A DNA stretch of 64,000 bases from positions 51,070 through 115,069 of the forward strand of contig CAXGYF010000002.1 of the NCBI GenBank assembly GCA_964013895.1, given 5' to 3'. Position 1 is the first letter of the stretch, and each line of letters starts with the position of its first letter. The stretch is from MedAcidi-G1 sp002713545 (GTDB lineage Bacteria; Actinomycetota; Acidimicrobiia; Acidimicrobiales; MedAcidi-G1). The position numbers were made by a program, and so were the translations under genes. Positions 52,150 through 60,661 of this stretch are shown here, piece by piece. The notes beneath the pieces were generated by a model. It was not told where the DNA came from. It saw only the letters and a list, made by a program, of their open reading frames with translations, and ran no database searches.

Positions 52150-53400
52150 CTAGAGAAGACCCTCTGATCTCAATAGCTCAACAAGTTCTGGTGGTGGATT
52201 TGAAAGTGCTTTGAACTGTTCTATATATTTTTCAGAACTATTAATTTTTTCAAGAATTATTTCTTCAATTATGGCTTTATAAGCGATTGCATAAGGGTCT
52301 TCTGGATTGATCCCTAGAGATACATCTAACGAAATTAAACCGAGTTCTGCCAACTGTCGATCACCTGAGATAGCCAGTAACCAACCTCGGTGAGCAAAAA
52401 GTGAAGAATTCTGGGGATCATTTTCAGTACCTGAATCGATCAACTCTAGGGCTAAAAGCAAATCCCCATTTCGTGCAAGCTCACTCGAAACGCTTTCGCG
52501 GAAGCGACTTGACGCAAGTAAATCTCTGATTACAGGCGAAGGATTTACGGAATCTAAGAGTAAAAGGTCTTCAGAAGCCTCCAATATTTTGCCGCCTCTG
52601 AAGTTTATAATTGCACGAAAAGCTCGGGCATCTGGGTAAGTCGGCTCGACTGTTAAGGAGCTTTCTATATCAGAAATCGAGTTAGACAAGTCACCGCCGA
52701 GCCACAGCATCCAACCTCTGTAAGCGAGCGCTTCAGCATTTGAAGGTTGTAATTCAAGAACTTGATTATAAATTTCAATTGCCTCTTCTCTAGGAGCTAC
52801 TGATGCTTGAATCAACAGAGTTCGCGGAGACATTCTAATTTCACCTGAAATAGCGTCTCCAGAATTCCTACTACCTGCTGTTTTAGCAACTAGAAACCCC
52901 GATCCAATCGCTACAACGCAAACCAACGAAATCCAAATCCATTTAGATGAGTTAGGCATAAAAGAAGACTTTCTTTTTGTCTTTTCGATCTTTTTTTCTT
53001 TCCCCATCCATGAAAATAAAATTAATACTGTTCCAAAAAGAGCTGCTACACCTGCGGCCACGGGTATCACCCAAACGAGCCCAGTAAGCCCACCGCCATC
53101 TGGGTTGTAATCAATATCTTCACCAAATTTTGAAACTAAAAACTTTCTTATGTCTTCATCAGATGAACCTTCATCTACCATTTTGGAAATGGCTGCTCTA
53201 ATAGTTTTCGCTACTGGGACATCTGACTCAGCCAGCGACTGTCCATCGCAAACAGGACACGCAAAATCAGACGCCAAGCTACTAACACGTTCAGAATTTG
53301 TTAAAGGTGGACTTTCTGCAACTACCGAAAAAGCAAGCGACAAACCCGCCACGATAAGAAATAGACCCCAAATTAAATGATGTGTCTTAAACATTTTCAT
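52150..53400 (-). CDS. ccmH: Cytochrome c maturation protein CcmH fused to a TPR (CcmI-like) region
   Basis: A 416-residue membrane protein. A signal helix is followed by the CcmH domain with the redox pair C48-x-x-C51 (FACPVCDGQSLAESD) and FLVSKFGEDIDYNP. A membrane helix (GLVWVIPVAAGVAALFGTVL) and a second one near residue 155 precede a C-terminal region of TPR-like repeats (AEALAYRGWMLWLGGDLSNSI). This joins the apocytochrome-reducing CcmH and the apocytochrome-binding CcmI functions. It is the last gene of the ccm operon and overlaps ccmG by four bases. Confidence 0.92.
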   Translation of the reverse strand: MKMFKTHHLIWGLFLIVAGLSLAFSVVAESPPLTNSERVSSLASDFACPVCDGQSLAESDVPVAKTIRAAISKMVDEGSSDEDIRKFLVSKFGEDIDYNPDGGGLTGLVWVIPVAAGVAALFGTVLILFSWMGKEKKIEKTKRKSSFMPNSSKWIWISLVCVVAIGSGFLVAKTAGSRNSGDAISGEIRMSPRTLLIQASVAPREEAIEIYNQVLELQPSNAEALAYRGWMLWLGGDLSNSISDIESSLTVEPTYPDARAFRAIINFRGGKILEASEDLLLLDSVNPSPVIRDLLASSRFRESVSSELARNGDLLLALELIDSGTENDPQNSSLFAHRGWLLAISGDRQLAELGLISLDVSLGINPEDPYAIAYKAIIEEIILEKINSSEKYIEQFKALSNPPPELVELLRSEGLL

Positions 53401-53930
53401 TCAGATTTTCTTTTCGCCCTTAACACCAAATTCTCAATCTCGTTTCTTTTAATCCCGCCAACGATTTTTGCTGAAACAAACCCTGCGGGTGAAACCAGAT
53501 ACGACTCTGGTACCGCTATCACTCCCCAGTCGACCGAAATACGCCCCGTGTCACGAGTCAAAACCGGCCAATCTCCACCATTTTTCTCAAAAAATGTTTC
53601 TACTGAAAGAGGATCGTCATCAAAGGCAACACTCACGACTCTGACACCAGTGTCCATAGGTTGGTTTTCTGAAAAGGAAAGCAATTCCGGATGCTCTTCT
53701 ATGCAAGGAATGCAGGTTGTGGAAAAAAAATTAACCAACAACCATCTTCCTCTTACTTCATCAAGACTCCAATAACCTCCATCGCTAGTTTCGCCAGAAA
53801 TCGGTGGTGCTACTTCACCAACCAAATGTGTTCGTAGTCTCTCTACACCTGATTCGCTTGTGGCGAAAATAACCACTAAAAAAATTGTGATTACGGCAAC
53901 AACTGCTGATGCAGCCTTAGACGGGCTCAT
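53397..53930 (-). CDS. ccmG: Thiol-disulfide reductase CcmG/TlpA-like
   Basis: A 177-residue thioredoxin-fold protein with an N-terminal membrane anchor (VVAVITIFLVVIFATSES). The active site is C73-I-P-C76 in NFFSTTCIPCIEEHPE. The cis-Pro loop (GVIAVPESYLVSPAG) follows. It would keep apocytochrome or CcmH cysteines reduced outside the membrane. It overlaps ccmF by 14 bases and ccmH by four. Confidence 0.92.
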   Translation of the reverse strand: MSPSKAASAVVAVITIFLVVIFATSESGVERLRTHLVGEVAPPISGETSDGGYWSLDEVRGRWLLVNFFSTTCIPCIEEHPELLSFSENQPMDTGVRVVSVAFDDDPLSVETFFEKNGGDWPVLTRDTGRISVDWGVIAVPESYLVSPAGFVSAKIVGGIKRNEIENLVLRAKRKSE

Positions 53931-55890
53931 TGATTTCCACTTCTTGTTTGTTTACATTATTCGTGAGAACAGATTCTTCAGAAAGTTTTTTCTTCCTTGA
54001 AAATAAAGAAAAAATAGTTCCCAAAGCCATTACCCCGCCACCAAACCAAATCCACCAAACCATAGGTTGAATCGTGACTCTGATTACAGTATTTTCCTGT
54101 TCGCTTTCTTCGGGAACCGACAGCACAGCTAGCTGAACGTCATCTCTCCAAGTTGAACGTGTCGTAGGAGTCCCAATACTCCTACCCCCAAATGGAAACT
54201 GATTTATTGAGGGTTGAAAAAGCTCCCCATCTATAAAAACATTCGCAATGATTTTATTCTTTTCTTTAAGTTCCACACGTTCGATGCCAGCAAATTTAAA
54301 TTCATGACCTCCTAATACCGCCTGATCACCAACTTGTTCAAATTTGAACTCTGCCTGTCTCAAGAAAGAAGAGGAACACGCCAAAGCAACCGCCAAAATA
54401 ACCACACCTAAATGGACTACCATTCCGCCACCATTTCTTCCAAGTAATCCTCTAAATCTGCCTGTTCTAAAGCCAAATGAAATTTGTCTGACAGCACTAC
54501 CTGCTGCAAAACCTCCGAAACCCAAAGCCAGCGTGGGGACGAAACCCCTACTACCTATAAAAACTCCCACGAGCATCGCTATTGACGCACAAACAACAGA
54601 AGGTGTGAGCCGTTTTAAAAGAACGTCAAAGTCTGTTTTCCCCCACGACAAAGCTGGGGCTATAGCCATCATAAATAACAACGCAAAACCGATAGGTGTT
54701 GACATTTTCACAAAATAAGGATTTCCAACAGATATTCGGTCCCCATTTAAAGCTTCTACGATCAAAGGAAAAACTGTTCCAAGGAAAACTACAAAAGCGA
54801 AACAGCCGAACAAAAGATTGTTAAGTAAAAATGCTCCGGTTCTCGATAACGGTGAACTAATTGAACCGGAGCTCCGCAAACTTTCTCCTCTCCAGGCAAT
54901 CAAACCAACACTTGTGATTACTATCAAAAGAAAAAATCCGAGCAGCGAAGGTCCAATTTCTGACTCAGTGAAAGAATGCACAGACTCAAGAACACCTGAA
55001 CGAGTTATAAAAGTGCCAAGAATGGTAAGTGAGAAAGTTGCACAAAGGAGGGAAAGATTCCACACTCTTAGCATTCCTTTCTTTTCCTGAATCATCACAG
55101 AATGTAAAAAAGCCGTAGCTGTGAGCCAAGGTAAAAAAGAAGCGTTTTCAACCGGATCCCAGGCCCAGTAGCCACCCCATCCAAGAATTTCGTATGACCA
55201 CCAGGATCCAAGAACTATTCCAAGCGACAAACATCCCCATGCAATAAGAGTCCACTTTCTGGTCTGCACAAGCCAACCTTCTCCAATTCTGCCGGTTATC
55301 AGCGCGGCAATTGCAAAAGAGAAAGGAACTGTCATGCCCACATAACCCAGATACAAGATTGGAGGGTGAAACGCCATTAAAATGTGGTTCTGTAAAAGTG
55401 GATTAGGGCCTGGACCGTCAAAACCTGGCCACGGATCAAACTCCCCAAATGGGTATGCGGGTCCTATCAACAATATAAAAAAGAAGACACAGACAATCGA
55501 CATGACAGCTACAGCCCAAGCCACAAGAGGGTCTGTAAGACGACTTTTAAATCTCCAAACCACCAAAGCCAGGTAACCCACAAGTATCAGCACCCATAGC
55601 AATATCGAACCTTCAAGCGCTGACCATAGAGTAGCGACGTTAAACAAAGGAGGTGTTCTGGTGCTCCCATGTTGGGCAACATAAGCAACTGTGAAATCAC
55701 GTGTTATTAAAGCTCTCTCCATTACTGCTACCTGGCCTATGGCAGCTACAAGCATGATTAAAACTGGGATTTTAACTCGTGACAGCAAAACTAACTTTTT
55801 GGTAATCAGTGCATAAAACTGATTGCATACAGCTAGCAAGGCCGAAGCCAAACCTAGAGCTACGAATACGGTTCCCAAGTCTGTGTTCAT
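53917..55890 (-). CDS. ccmF: Cytochrome c heme lyase subunit CcmF
   Basis: A 657-residue polytopic membrane protein. The tryptophan-rich WWD motif reads WGGYWAWDPVENASFLPWL near residues 236-254. FNVATLWSALEGSILLWVLIL lies earlier, and LTILGTFITRSGVLESVHSF follows. CcmF transfers heme from CcmE to apocytochrome. Length and motifs are normal. It lies between ccmE and ccmG in the classical order. Confidence 0.97.
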   Translation of the reverse strand: MNTDLGTVFVALGLASALLAVCNQFYALITKKLVLLSRVKIPVLIMLVAAIGQVAVMERALITRDFTVAYVAQHGSTRTPPLFNVATLWSALEGSILLWVLILVGYLALVVWRFKSRLTDPLVAWAVAVMSIVCVFFFILLIGPAYPFGEFDPWPGFDGPGPNPLLQNHILMAFHPPILYLGYVGMTVPFSFAIAALITGRIGEGWLVQTRKWTLIAWGCLSLGIVLGSWWSYEILGWGGYWAWDPVENASFLPWLTATAFLHSVMIQEKKGMLRVWNLSLLCATFSLTILGTFITRSGVLESVHSFTESEIGPSLLGFFLLIVITSVGLIAWRGESLRSSGSISSPLSRTGAFLLNNLLFGCFAFVVFLGTVFPLIVEALNGDRISVGNPYFVKMSTPIGFALLFMMAIAPALSWGKTDFDVLLKRLTPSVVCASIAMLVGVFIGSRGFVPTLALGFGGFAAGSAVRQISFGFRTGRFRGLLGRNGGGMVVHLGVVILAVALACSSSFLRQAEFKFEQVGDQAVLGGHEFKFAGIERVELKEKNKIIANVFIDGELFQPSINQFPFGGRSIGTPTTRSTWRDDVQLAVLSVPEESEQENTVIRVTIQPMVWWIWFGGGVMALGTIFSLFSRKKKLSEESVLTNNVNKQEVEINEPV

Positions 55891-55932
55891 AATTTTTTAT
55901 TAAATAGTTTTTCAGGATCTAAATTTTTCATG

Positions 55933-56445
55933 CTATTCACTACTGCAAGACTCTAATTCTGCACCATCCGAGCGATAGTCATTGTCATGTTTAACCACCA
56001 TGCTGTTGGTTTCTATATGCCAACCATCTTTTGCCGAGTACAAAAGTTTTTCCGAATTAGGGGGTTTGGTTTCACTCCAAACTCCTTGCAGAACTACTGG
56101 AACTCCTGGATTAAATAATTCTGCAGGGTCACCTTCATGAACCACATCAGCATAAACATTCCCTGTGCATAGAGTAAAAACAAGAACTTGTCGACCAGAT
56201 AAGTCGGTCTCAATAATTCCAGGTTGTGGCGTCCCAATTACGCGAAAGCGTCTGTCTTGAAGTTCAACTCTTTTCTCTACTGCTTCATCGACTGGGTAAA
56301 AAAATAGAGATGCATTTCCCAATGTCTTAAATAAAACAACAACGACTATGACCAAAAGTAATACTCCGGCGAATTTCGGCAATAAACCAGAGCTTTTCTT
56401 TTCAATTCGATCTTGTCTAGGTGTTAGCTCTTCCAAAGACTTCAT
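55933..56445 (-). CDS. ccmE: Heme chaperone CcmE
   Basis: A 170-residue periplasmic heme carrier with one N-terminal membrane helix (FAGVLLLVIVVVVLFKTLG). The heme-binding motif is V-K-H153-D-N-D-Y157, the standard H-x-x-x-Y type, so heme should bind covalently to His153. VLQGVWSETKPP belongs to the OB-fold. I choose ATG 56445 because it overlaps the ccmD stop as ATGA; a TTG at 56475 extends the frame by ten residues. Confidence 0.93.
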   Translation of the reverse strand: MKSLEELTPRQDRIEKKSSGLLPKFAGVLLLVIVVVVLFKTLGNASLFFYPVDEAVEKRVELQDRRFRVIGTPQPGIIETDLSGRQVLVFTLCTGNVYADVVHEGDPAELFNPGVPVVLQGVWSETKPPNSEKLLYSAKDGWHIETNSMVVKHDNDYRSDGAELESCSSE

Positions 56446-56600
56446 CCGCCATTTTGTTTCGGTGAGCTCATCCAACGAGCATTTTGAACAGGAACTCGAG
56501 CTGATAACCGAGCTCCTCTTTTAAGTAGACGAAATGCATAAATTAAAATTACTAAGCTGGAAAATCCCCAACCTGCAATTAAATAACCTAAATGTGTCAT
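56442..56600 (-). CDS. ccmD: CcmD-like small membrane protein
   Basis: A 52-residue frame, MTHLGYLIAGWGFSSLVILI then YAFRLLKRGARLSARVP, with one membrane helix followed by a basic cytoplasmic tail, as in CcmD. Its ATG lies two bases after the ccmC stop and its stop overlaps the ccmE start as ATGA. CcmD helps release loaded CcmE from CcmABC. Size, topology and position support the call; sequence conservation in this family is always low. Confidence 0.85.
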   Translation of the reverse strand: MTHLGYLIAGWGFSSLVILIYAFRLLKRGARLSARVPVQNARWMSSPKQNGG

Positions 56601-56602
56601 AC

Positions 56603-57364
56603 CTATTGATCCTTGCTATCTATATGTCGGCGTTCTTCAATTGCGCTTTTTACTCCCTGCTCAAACTCCATATGCTCCAACCAAGCGACTCTAAATCGAT
56701 GCAAAATTAACCATGACATCACAAGCACAGAGACCAAAATTCCTAGCATTAATGTAAACAGAGTCAAATCTTCGATTTTGAGCTCAGACAATGTTGATTT
56801 CTGATGGAGTGTTCTATTCTCCCACCATTCTACTGATCTATTTATTAGTGGGATATCTAAAACTGCTATAAGGGCAACTATTGCAGCGGGACGCGCTGCA
56901 CGCTGTGGACTTACGAAAGCTCCACGTAATGCTAAATATCCAAGAAATAAAAGAAAAAGAATAAGAGTGCTCATCAGTCTTACATCCCCCCACTCCCACC
57001 ACGTATTCCACACGGGTCTACCCCATATAGAACCAGTAATAAGGACTAAAGCGCATGTGAGAGTACCAACTTCCCCAGCGGCATGGGCCATCGAGTCCCA
57101 CCAGAACGTTCGCTTTACTAAATATCCAGCGCTTGCTATTGCGCAAATCACAAAAGCCAAATATGTAACAATCGCCATAGGAACATGGAGGTAGAGAAGT
57201 CGAACTGCATCAAACTGTCCAAACTCTTCACCTGTCTCAGGGTGGAATCTGATATCTGGATCTGTGACAAAAAAAGCTAAAAGTATTAACACCGCAAATC
57301 CAACGATTGAAGCCATTCCCAATATTTTCGAACCCTTTGATGCGGTAGTAATCGAAACTGTCAT
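56603..57364 (-). CDS. ccmC: Heme export/handling membrane protein CcmC
   Basis: A 253-residue, six-helix membrane protein. The WWD-type motif reads WGRPVWNTWWEWGDVRLMST near residues 112-131. LYLHVPMAIVTYLAF contributes a conserved His. CcmC attaches heme to CcmE. It follows ccmB by 19 bases and precedes ccmD by two. Confidence 0.95.
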   Translation of the reverse strand: MTVSITTASKGSKILGMASIVGFAVLILLAFFVTDPDIRFHPETGEEFGQFDAVRLLYLHVPMAIVTYLAFVICAIASAGYLVKRTFWWDSMAHAAGEVGTLTCALVLITGSIWGRPVWNTWWEWGDVRLMSTLILFLLFLGYLALRGAFVSPQRAARPAAIVALIAVLDIPLINRSVEWWENRTLHQKSTLSELKIEDLTLFTLMLGILVSVLVMSWLILHRFRVAWLEHMEFEQGVKSAIEERRHIDSKDQ

Positions 57365-57383
57365 CTATCTAATACCAATCTCT

Positions 57384-58058
57384 TTAGTTCTCTGCCAAAA
57401 GGTAGTTTGCTCCTGCCCCAACTCCGGTAAGAAGAACGGTCAAACCCGCCACAAAAGCAAACCAATTCCACCCATTTATGGCGGCGACACCTAACGCATC
57501 GTCGAAAGCCCGAGTTGCACCGATGAGAACAGGTAAAAGTAACGGTAAAAGAAGAATAGGTAAAAGTGTTTCACGAACTCCTAAACCTGAAGCTAAAAAC
57601 CCAAAAATTGTACCCAGCGCAGATACTGCTATGCACGCGAATAAACCTGTCGCAACAAGTAGCCATACATCTTCCACTTCTGACCTATATAACAAAATAA
57701 TGCCCACACCTAAAAAAATTTCAAGAACCAACAATTGTATTGCTATCGCACATGTCTTACCCAAAAATATAGCTATTGGATCAACTCCCGAAAGATTTAG
57801 CCCAACTAACGCTTCATCATCACGCTCTATGGTCATAGATCGAGAAATCGCCATTAGTGCGCAAAGCAAAACAGAAATCCAAAATAGACCTGAAGCAAAA
57901 TTCCGCAAAGATTGTTGATCTGCGTCGAGAGCAATCCCGAACAAAACAAGGATCATTAAAGCAAACGGGGCTACCTGATTGGTGAGAACTCTTGAGCGTA
58001 ATTCGATCTTCAAATCCTTACCCGTTATAAGCCCAATGTCAGCAAAAAGTCTTTTCAT
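57384..58058 (-). CDS. ccmB: Heme exporter CcmB, permease of CcmAB
   Basis: A 224-residue, six-helix membrane protein. GLITGKDLKIELRSRVLTNQ at the N-terminus, FWISVLLCALMAISRSM and ERDDEALVGLNLSGVDPIAIFLGK are typical of CcmB. With CcmA it forms the ABC module that releases holo-CcmE. It overlaps the ccmA stop by four bases. Confidence 0.94.
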   Translation of the reverse strand: MKRLFADIGLITGKDLKIELRSRVLTNQVAPFALMILVLFGIALDADQQSLRNFASGLFWISVLLCALMAISRSMTIERDDEALVGLNLSGVDPIAIFLGKTCAIAIQLLVLEIFLGVGIILLYRSEVEDVWLLVATGLFACIAVSALGTIFGFLASGLGVRETLLPILLLPLLLPVLIGATRAFDDALGVAAINGWNWFAFVAGLTVLLTGVGAGANYLLAEN

Positions 58059-58723
58059 TTATTTCCACCATGGTCCACACCTATCACTGCGCCCCCAGAC
58101 AAAGTCACTACTCTTGTCGCAAGGTTTAAAACACGCTCCAAGTCATGAGAAGCAACAATGACTGTAGCTCCAGCTCTCACCGATTCTTCAATAAGGTCAT
58201 CTACAACTTGTCTTCCCTCCTGATCAAGCCCCGCATGAGGTTCGTCCATAAGCCATAAATCTGGCCTACGAACTATGAAAACCGCTAATGATGCTCTTCT
58301 TTTCTGACCTACAGACAAAGAACGGGCTTTCTGATTTTGTAATTTATTATCCAATTCCATTCTCTCAAGAGCCCATGAAATGCGACTATCAATTTCTGAT
58401 TTTTCAACTCCCGCAATCTGAGTCCAAAAAGTAATATTTTCTAATACTGTGAGATCTCTATATAAGCCTGAACTATGTGAAAGCAGTCCAACTTTTTTCC
58501 TTATTGCAGTTCTTTCTGAAGACAGATCATGTCCTAAAATCTGCCCTTTCCCTTCCTTGGGTTGTATTAACCCTGCGCACAAATGGAGTAAAGTTGTTTT
58601 TCCGGCTCCATTTGGGCCTTTAACAAAAACTATTTCTCCAGCACTTACAGCAAGATCTACTCCTGTTAAAGCTGGAAAACCCTCTAATAGAGCCACCAAA
58701 CCTTCAAGTTTTACGACAGACAC
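58055..58723 (-). CDS. ccmA: Heme exporter ATP-binding protein CcmA
   Basis: A 222-residue ABC ATPase. Walker A is VKGPNGAGKTTLLHLCAGL, the signature is RSLSVGQKRRASLAVF (SVGQ in place of SGGQ, as in many CcmA), and Walker B is LWLMDEPHAGLDQEG. It is the first gene of the eight-gene ccm operon. The divergent septum-formation-domain gene begins about 50 bases away, so both promoters share a short space. Confidence 0.94.
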   Translation of the reverse strand: MSVVKLEGLVALLEGFPALTGVDLAVSAGEIVFVKGPNGAGKTTLLHLCAGLIQPKEGKGQILGHDLSSERTAIRKKVGLLSHSSGLYRDLTVLENITFWTQIAGVEKSEIDSRISWALERMELDNKLQNQKARSLSVGQKRRASLAVFIVRRPDLWLMDEPHAGLDQEGRQVVDDLIEESVRAGATVIVASHDLERVLNLATRVVTLSGGAVIGVDHGGNK

Positions 58724-58782
58724 GAGCCCACGGTACCGTCAGATCGACTCAGCACCCCTAACCTTGTCTTGTGTTTAAATTA

Positions 58783-59352
58783 ATGTTTTCTACAAATAGA
58801 AAAAGGAATCTTTTACTTTTATTTTCTGCTTCAACTTTTCTCTTTGCGGCTTGTTCATCGACTACAAAAAACGTTAGCGAAACTGCACCTATCAACAGTA
58901 CGACTAGTGCCGTTGAAGTGAAACCAACAGTGACTTCACAATCCACACCTGACTGGATTGGAGAAGTTGTTAATGTACACAATCTTGCCGCTGGCGACTG
59001 TTTCAATCAATACTCTTGGACTAATGCTGAACGCCTAGTAGAGATCAGCACAAAAGTCTCTTGTGAAGGTCCACATCAACATGAAATATTTTTAAGAATT
59101 GAGCATCCTGCTGGACCTGGCGCTCCATGGCCAGGGGACCAAGAAATGCAGGCCTTTGCGACTTCAATTTGTTATGACGAATTTAAAGGTTTTGTTGACG
59201 AAATATATGAGTTATCAGAACTTAAATTAGGTTTCCTGACTCCAAACCGGACAAACTTTGAGGATTCAAAAGCTAGATTCAGAGGGATCCACTGTTATGT
59301 ATATAAAAGTGGTGAAGAACTTTTAGGCACTGCCCGTGGCTCTAAGGAGTAG
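58783..59352 (+). CDS. Lipoprotein with septum-formation-type domain
   Basis: A protein of 189 residues with a signal peptide ending in a lipobox (FLFAA-C), then a Thr/Ser-rich linker, then LAAGDCFNQYSW and VSCEGPHQHEIFLRIEHP. The G-D-C-F and C-x-x-P-H-x-x-E patterns match the actinobacterial Septum_form domain family. Four cysteines in the mature domain probably form disulfides. The ATG at 58783 is chosen; a GTG at 58771 is equally possible. A role in the cell envelope is inferred from localisation only. Confidence 0.8.
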   Translation: MFSTNRKRNLLLLFSASTFLFAACSSTTKNVSETAPINSTTSAVEVKPTVTSQSTPDWIGEVVNVHNLAAGDCFNQYSWTNAERLVEISTKVSCEGPHQHEIFLRIEHPAGPGAPWPGDQEMQAFATSICYDEFKGFVDEIYELSELKLGFLTPNRTNFEDSKARFRGIHCYVYKSGEELLGTARGSKE

Positions 59353-59355
59353 TAG

Positions 59356-59619
59356 ATGAAAAATTCAGATGATTCAAATTCTCTTATGCTGCGTCGTCAA
59401 CAGGCTTCTTTAATAGCTAACACCGGAAGAAAAATTGGATACTCCATTTTTTTTCTTTCTTTGATTATTTTCGCTATTGGACTTACTGTCGAATTCAATA
59501 ACTTGGTCGCCAGAACTTTGACTGTTCTTTTAATAATGGGATCTATAGTCCTAGCCCCATCAATTTTGCTTCACTACGCTGTTAGAGGGGCAGAACGAGA
59601 AGAAAAAGAACAAAATTAA
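59356..59619 (+). CDS. Small membrane protein of unknown function
   Basis: An 87-residue protein with two predicted membrane helices (IGYSIFFLSLIIFAIGLTVEF and LTVLLIMGSIVLAPSILLHYA) and a charged tail (RGAEREEKEQN). It starts three bases after the lipoprotein stop, with AAGGAGTAG upstream as ribosome binding site, so the two are probably co-translated. I do not recognise the family. Confidence 0.75.
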   Translation: MKNSDDSNSLMLRRQQASLIANTGRKIGYSIFFLSLIIFAIGLTVEFNNLVARTLTVLLIMGSIVLAPSILLHYAVRGAEREEKEQN

Positions 59620-60113
59620 TTTTCATCTAATTGAACCGGAGAAATATCGATTGGCTCTTCAGGAAGATCACCAGAAATAATTGGCGTTATGTATTCTCTT
59701 AGCAAAGTTGGTAAAACTGGTTCTTCTGACTGGAGCAACTCGCTGACTTCCCACCATCTAGCCCCTAAAAAAGCTGCTGCTTCCAAAGCTTCTAGATGCT
59801 GAGGACGATATTCTCCTCCGTCGCACCATGCAACATGAATCTTTTCGTAACTGTCAAAGTAGTAACCACCGAAAGTGAATTGCACATGCTGGGTCCAAAT
59901 GACTGGTCCCATCTCGATTGAATCGATACCTGTTTCTTCGTACAGTTCGCGTGCTGCAGCAATAGCGCTGTCTTCCCCTCTACCGACACCTCCACCTGGA
60001 ATTTCCCACCATGGTTTTTTAAACGGGTCTATGGGATCTTCAGCGTTCACCAAAAAAATTCTCTTTTTGTTATCGAGTAGAACAACCCGAGCTGCATTAC
60101 GTTTGAGAAACAA
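59616..60113 (-). CDS. Nudix hydrolase
   Basis: A 165-residue Nudix protein. The box reads GGGVGRGEDSAIAAARELYEETG, an exact fit to G-x5-E-x7-REUXEEXG. NAARVVLLDNKKRIFLVNAED opens the fold, and the C-terminal ARWWEVSEL closes it. Members hydrolyse nucleoside diphosphate derivatives; the substrate is not evident. It follows the Fur-family gene by 17 bases and overlaps the convergent small membrane protein gene by four. Confidence 0.9.
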   Translation of the reverse strand: MFLKRNAARVVLLDNKKRIFLVNAEDPIDPFKKPWWEIPGGGVGRGEDSAIAAARELYEETGIDSIEMGPVIWTQHVQFTFGGYYFDSYEKIHVAWCDGGEYRPQHLEALEAAAFLGARWWEVSELLQSEEPVLPTLLREYITPIISGDLPEEPIDISPVQLDEN

Positions 60114-60130
60114 AATTACCTACTAATTTT

Positions 60131-60586
60131 CTATGAGCACTGCTTGCAACGCCCTTGTATATCAAGAGTATGACCTTGAACCGACAGGCCCTTCTTTATG
60201 AGTTCTGCCTCTAAAGAAAGGATTTCTTTTTCCAAAGGCTCGGAAACTTGAAAATCCTCTATACCGCCACAATCTGAACATACGAAGTGATGATGGTGTC
60301 CAATTATGGAATCGTCCAATTCAAAACGATTGTGGTCCTTTCCTGATGTTAAACATTTTATAACACCAGCTTCTACAAGTTCGGTTGAATTTCTATAGAC
60401 AGAGCTTTGCGCCAGACCACTATTCGACTTAAAAATCAAAACTTCTTCAAGGGTTAAAGGTCTGCCGGCGCTAGCCAAAACTTCTACTATGGCCTTGCGA
60501 GATTTGCTATAGCGCATACCAGCCGCTCTCAGTCTGCGAGCAGCTAAAAGATGTAACTCGTCGTCCGTTTTGTTTTCTTTTGCCAC
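60131..60586 (-). CDS. Fur-family metalloregulator
   Basis: A 151-residue Fur/Zur/PerR-type regulator. The winged helix shows RYSKSRKAIVEVLASAGRPLTLEEVL. The regulatory domain carries HHHHFVCSDCGGIEDF and the C-terminal CKQC, so both CxxC pairs of a structural zinc site are present. Which metal or peroxide it senses cannot be decided. A 21-base dyad (60607-60627) in the divergent promoter space is a likely autoregulatory site. Confidence 0.92.
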   Translation of the reverse strand: MAKENKTDDELHLLAARRLRAAGMRYSKSRKAIVEVLASAGRPLTLEEVLIFKSNSGLAQSSVYRNSTELVEAGVIKCLTSGKDHNRFELDDSIIGHHHHFVCSDCGGIEDFQVSEPLEKEILSLEAELIKKGLSVQGHTLDIQGRCKQCS

Positions 60587-60606
60587 AACATAAGTTTAGA
60601 AGAACA

Positions 60607-60627
60607 TTATTGAGCAAAAATCAATAA
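60607..60627. promoter_or_regulatory. Candidate Fur-family operator
   Basis: TTATTGA and TCAATAA are perfect seven-base arms around GCAAAAA. The site lies 21 bases upstream of the Fur-family ATG and 35 bases upstream of the divergent luciferase-like gene, and so could control both. Its size and AT-richness suit Fur-type boxes, although the seven-base spacer differs from the classical 7-1-7 form. Confidence 0.5.
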
Positions 60628-60661
60628 AATCTCAAAATTTCTATTTCTGCGCGCTACGGTC

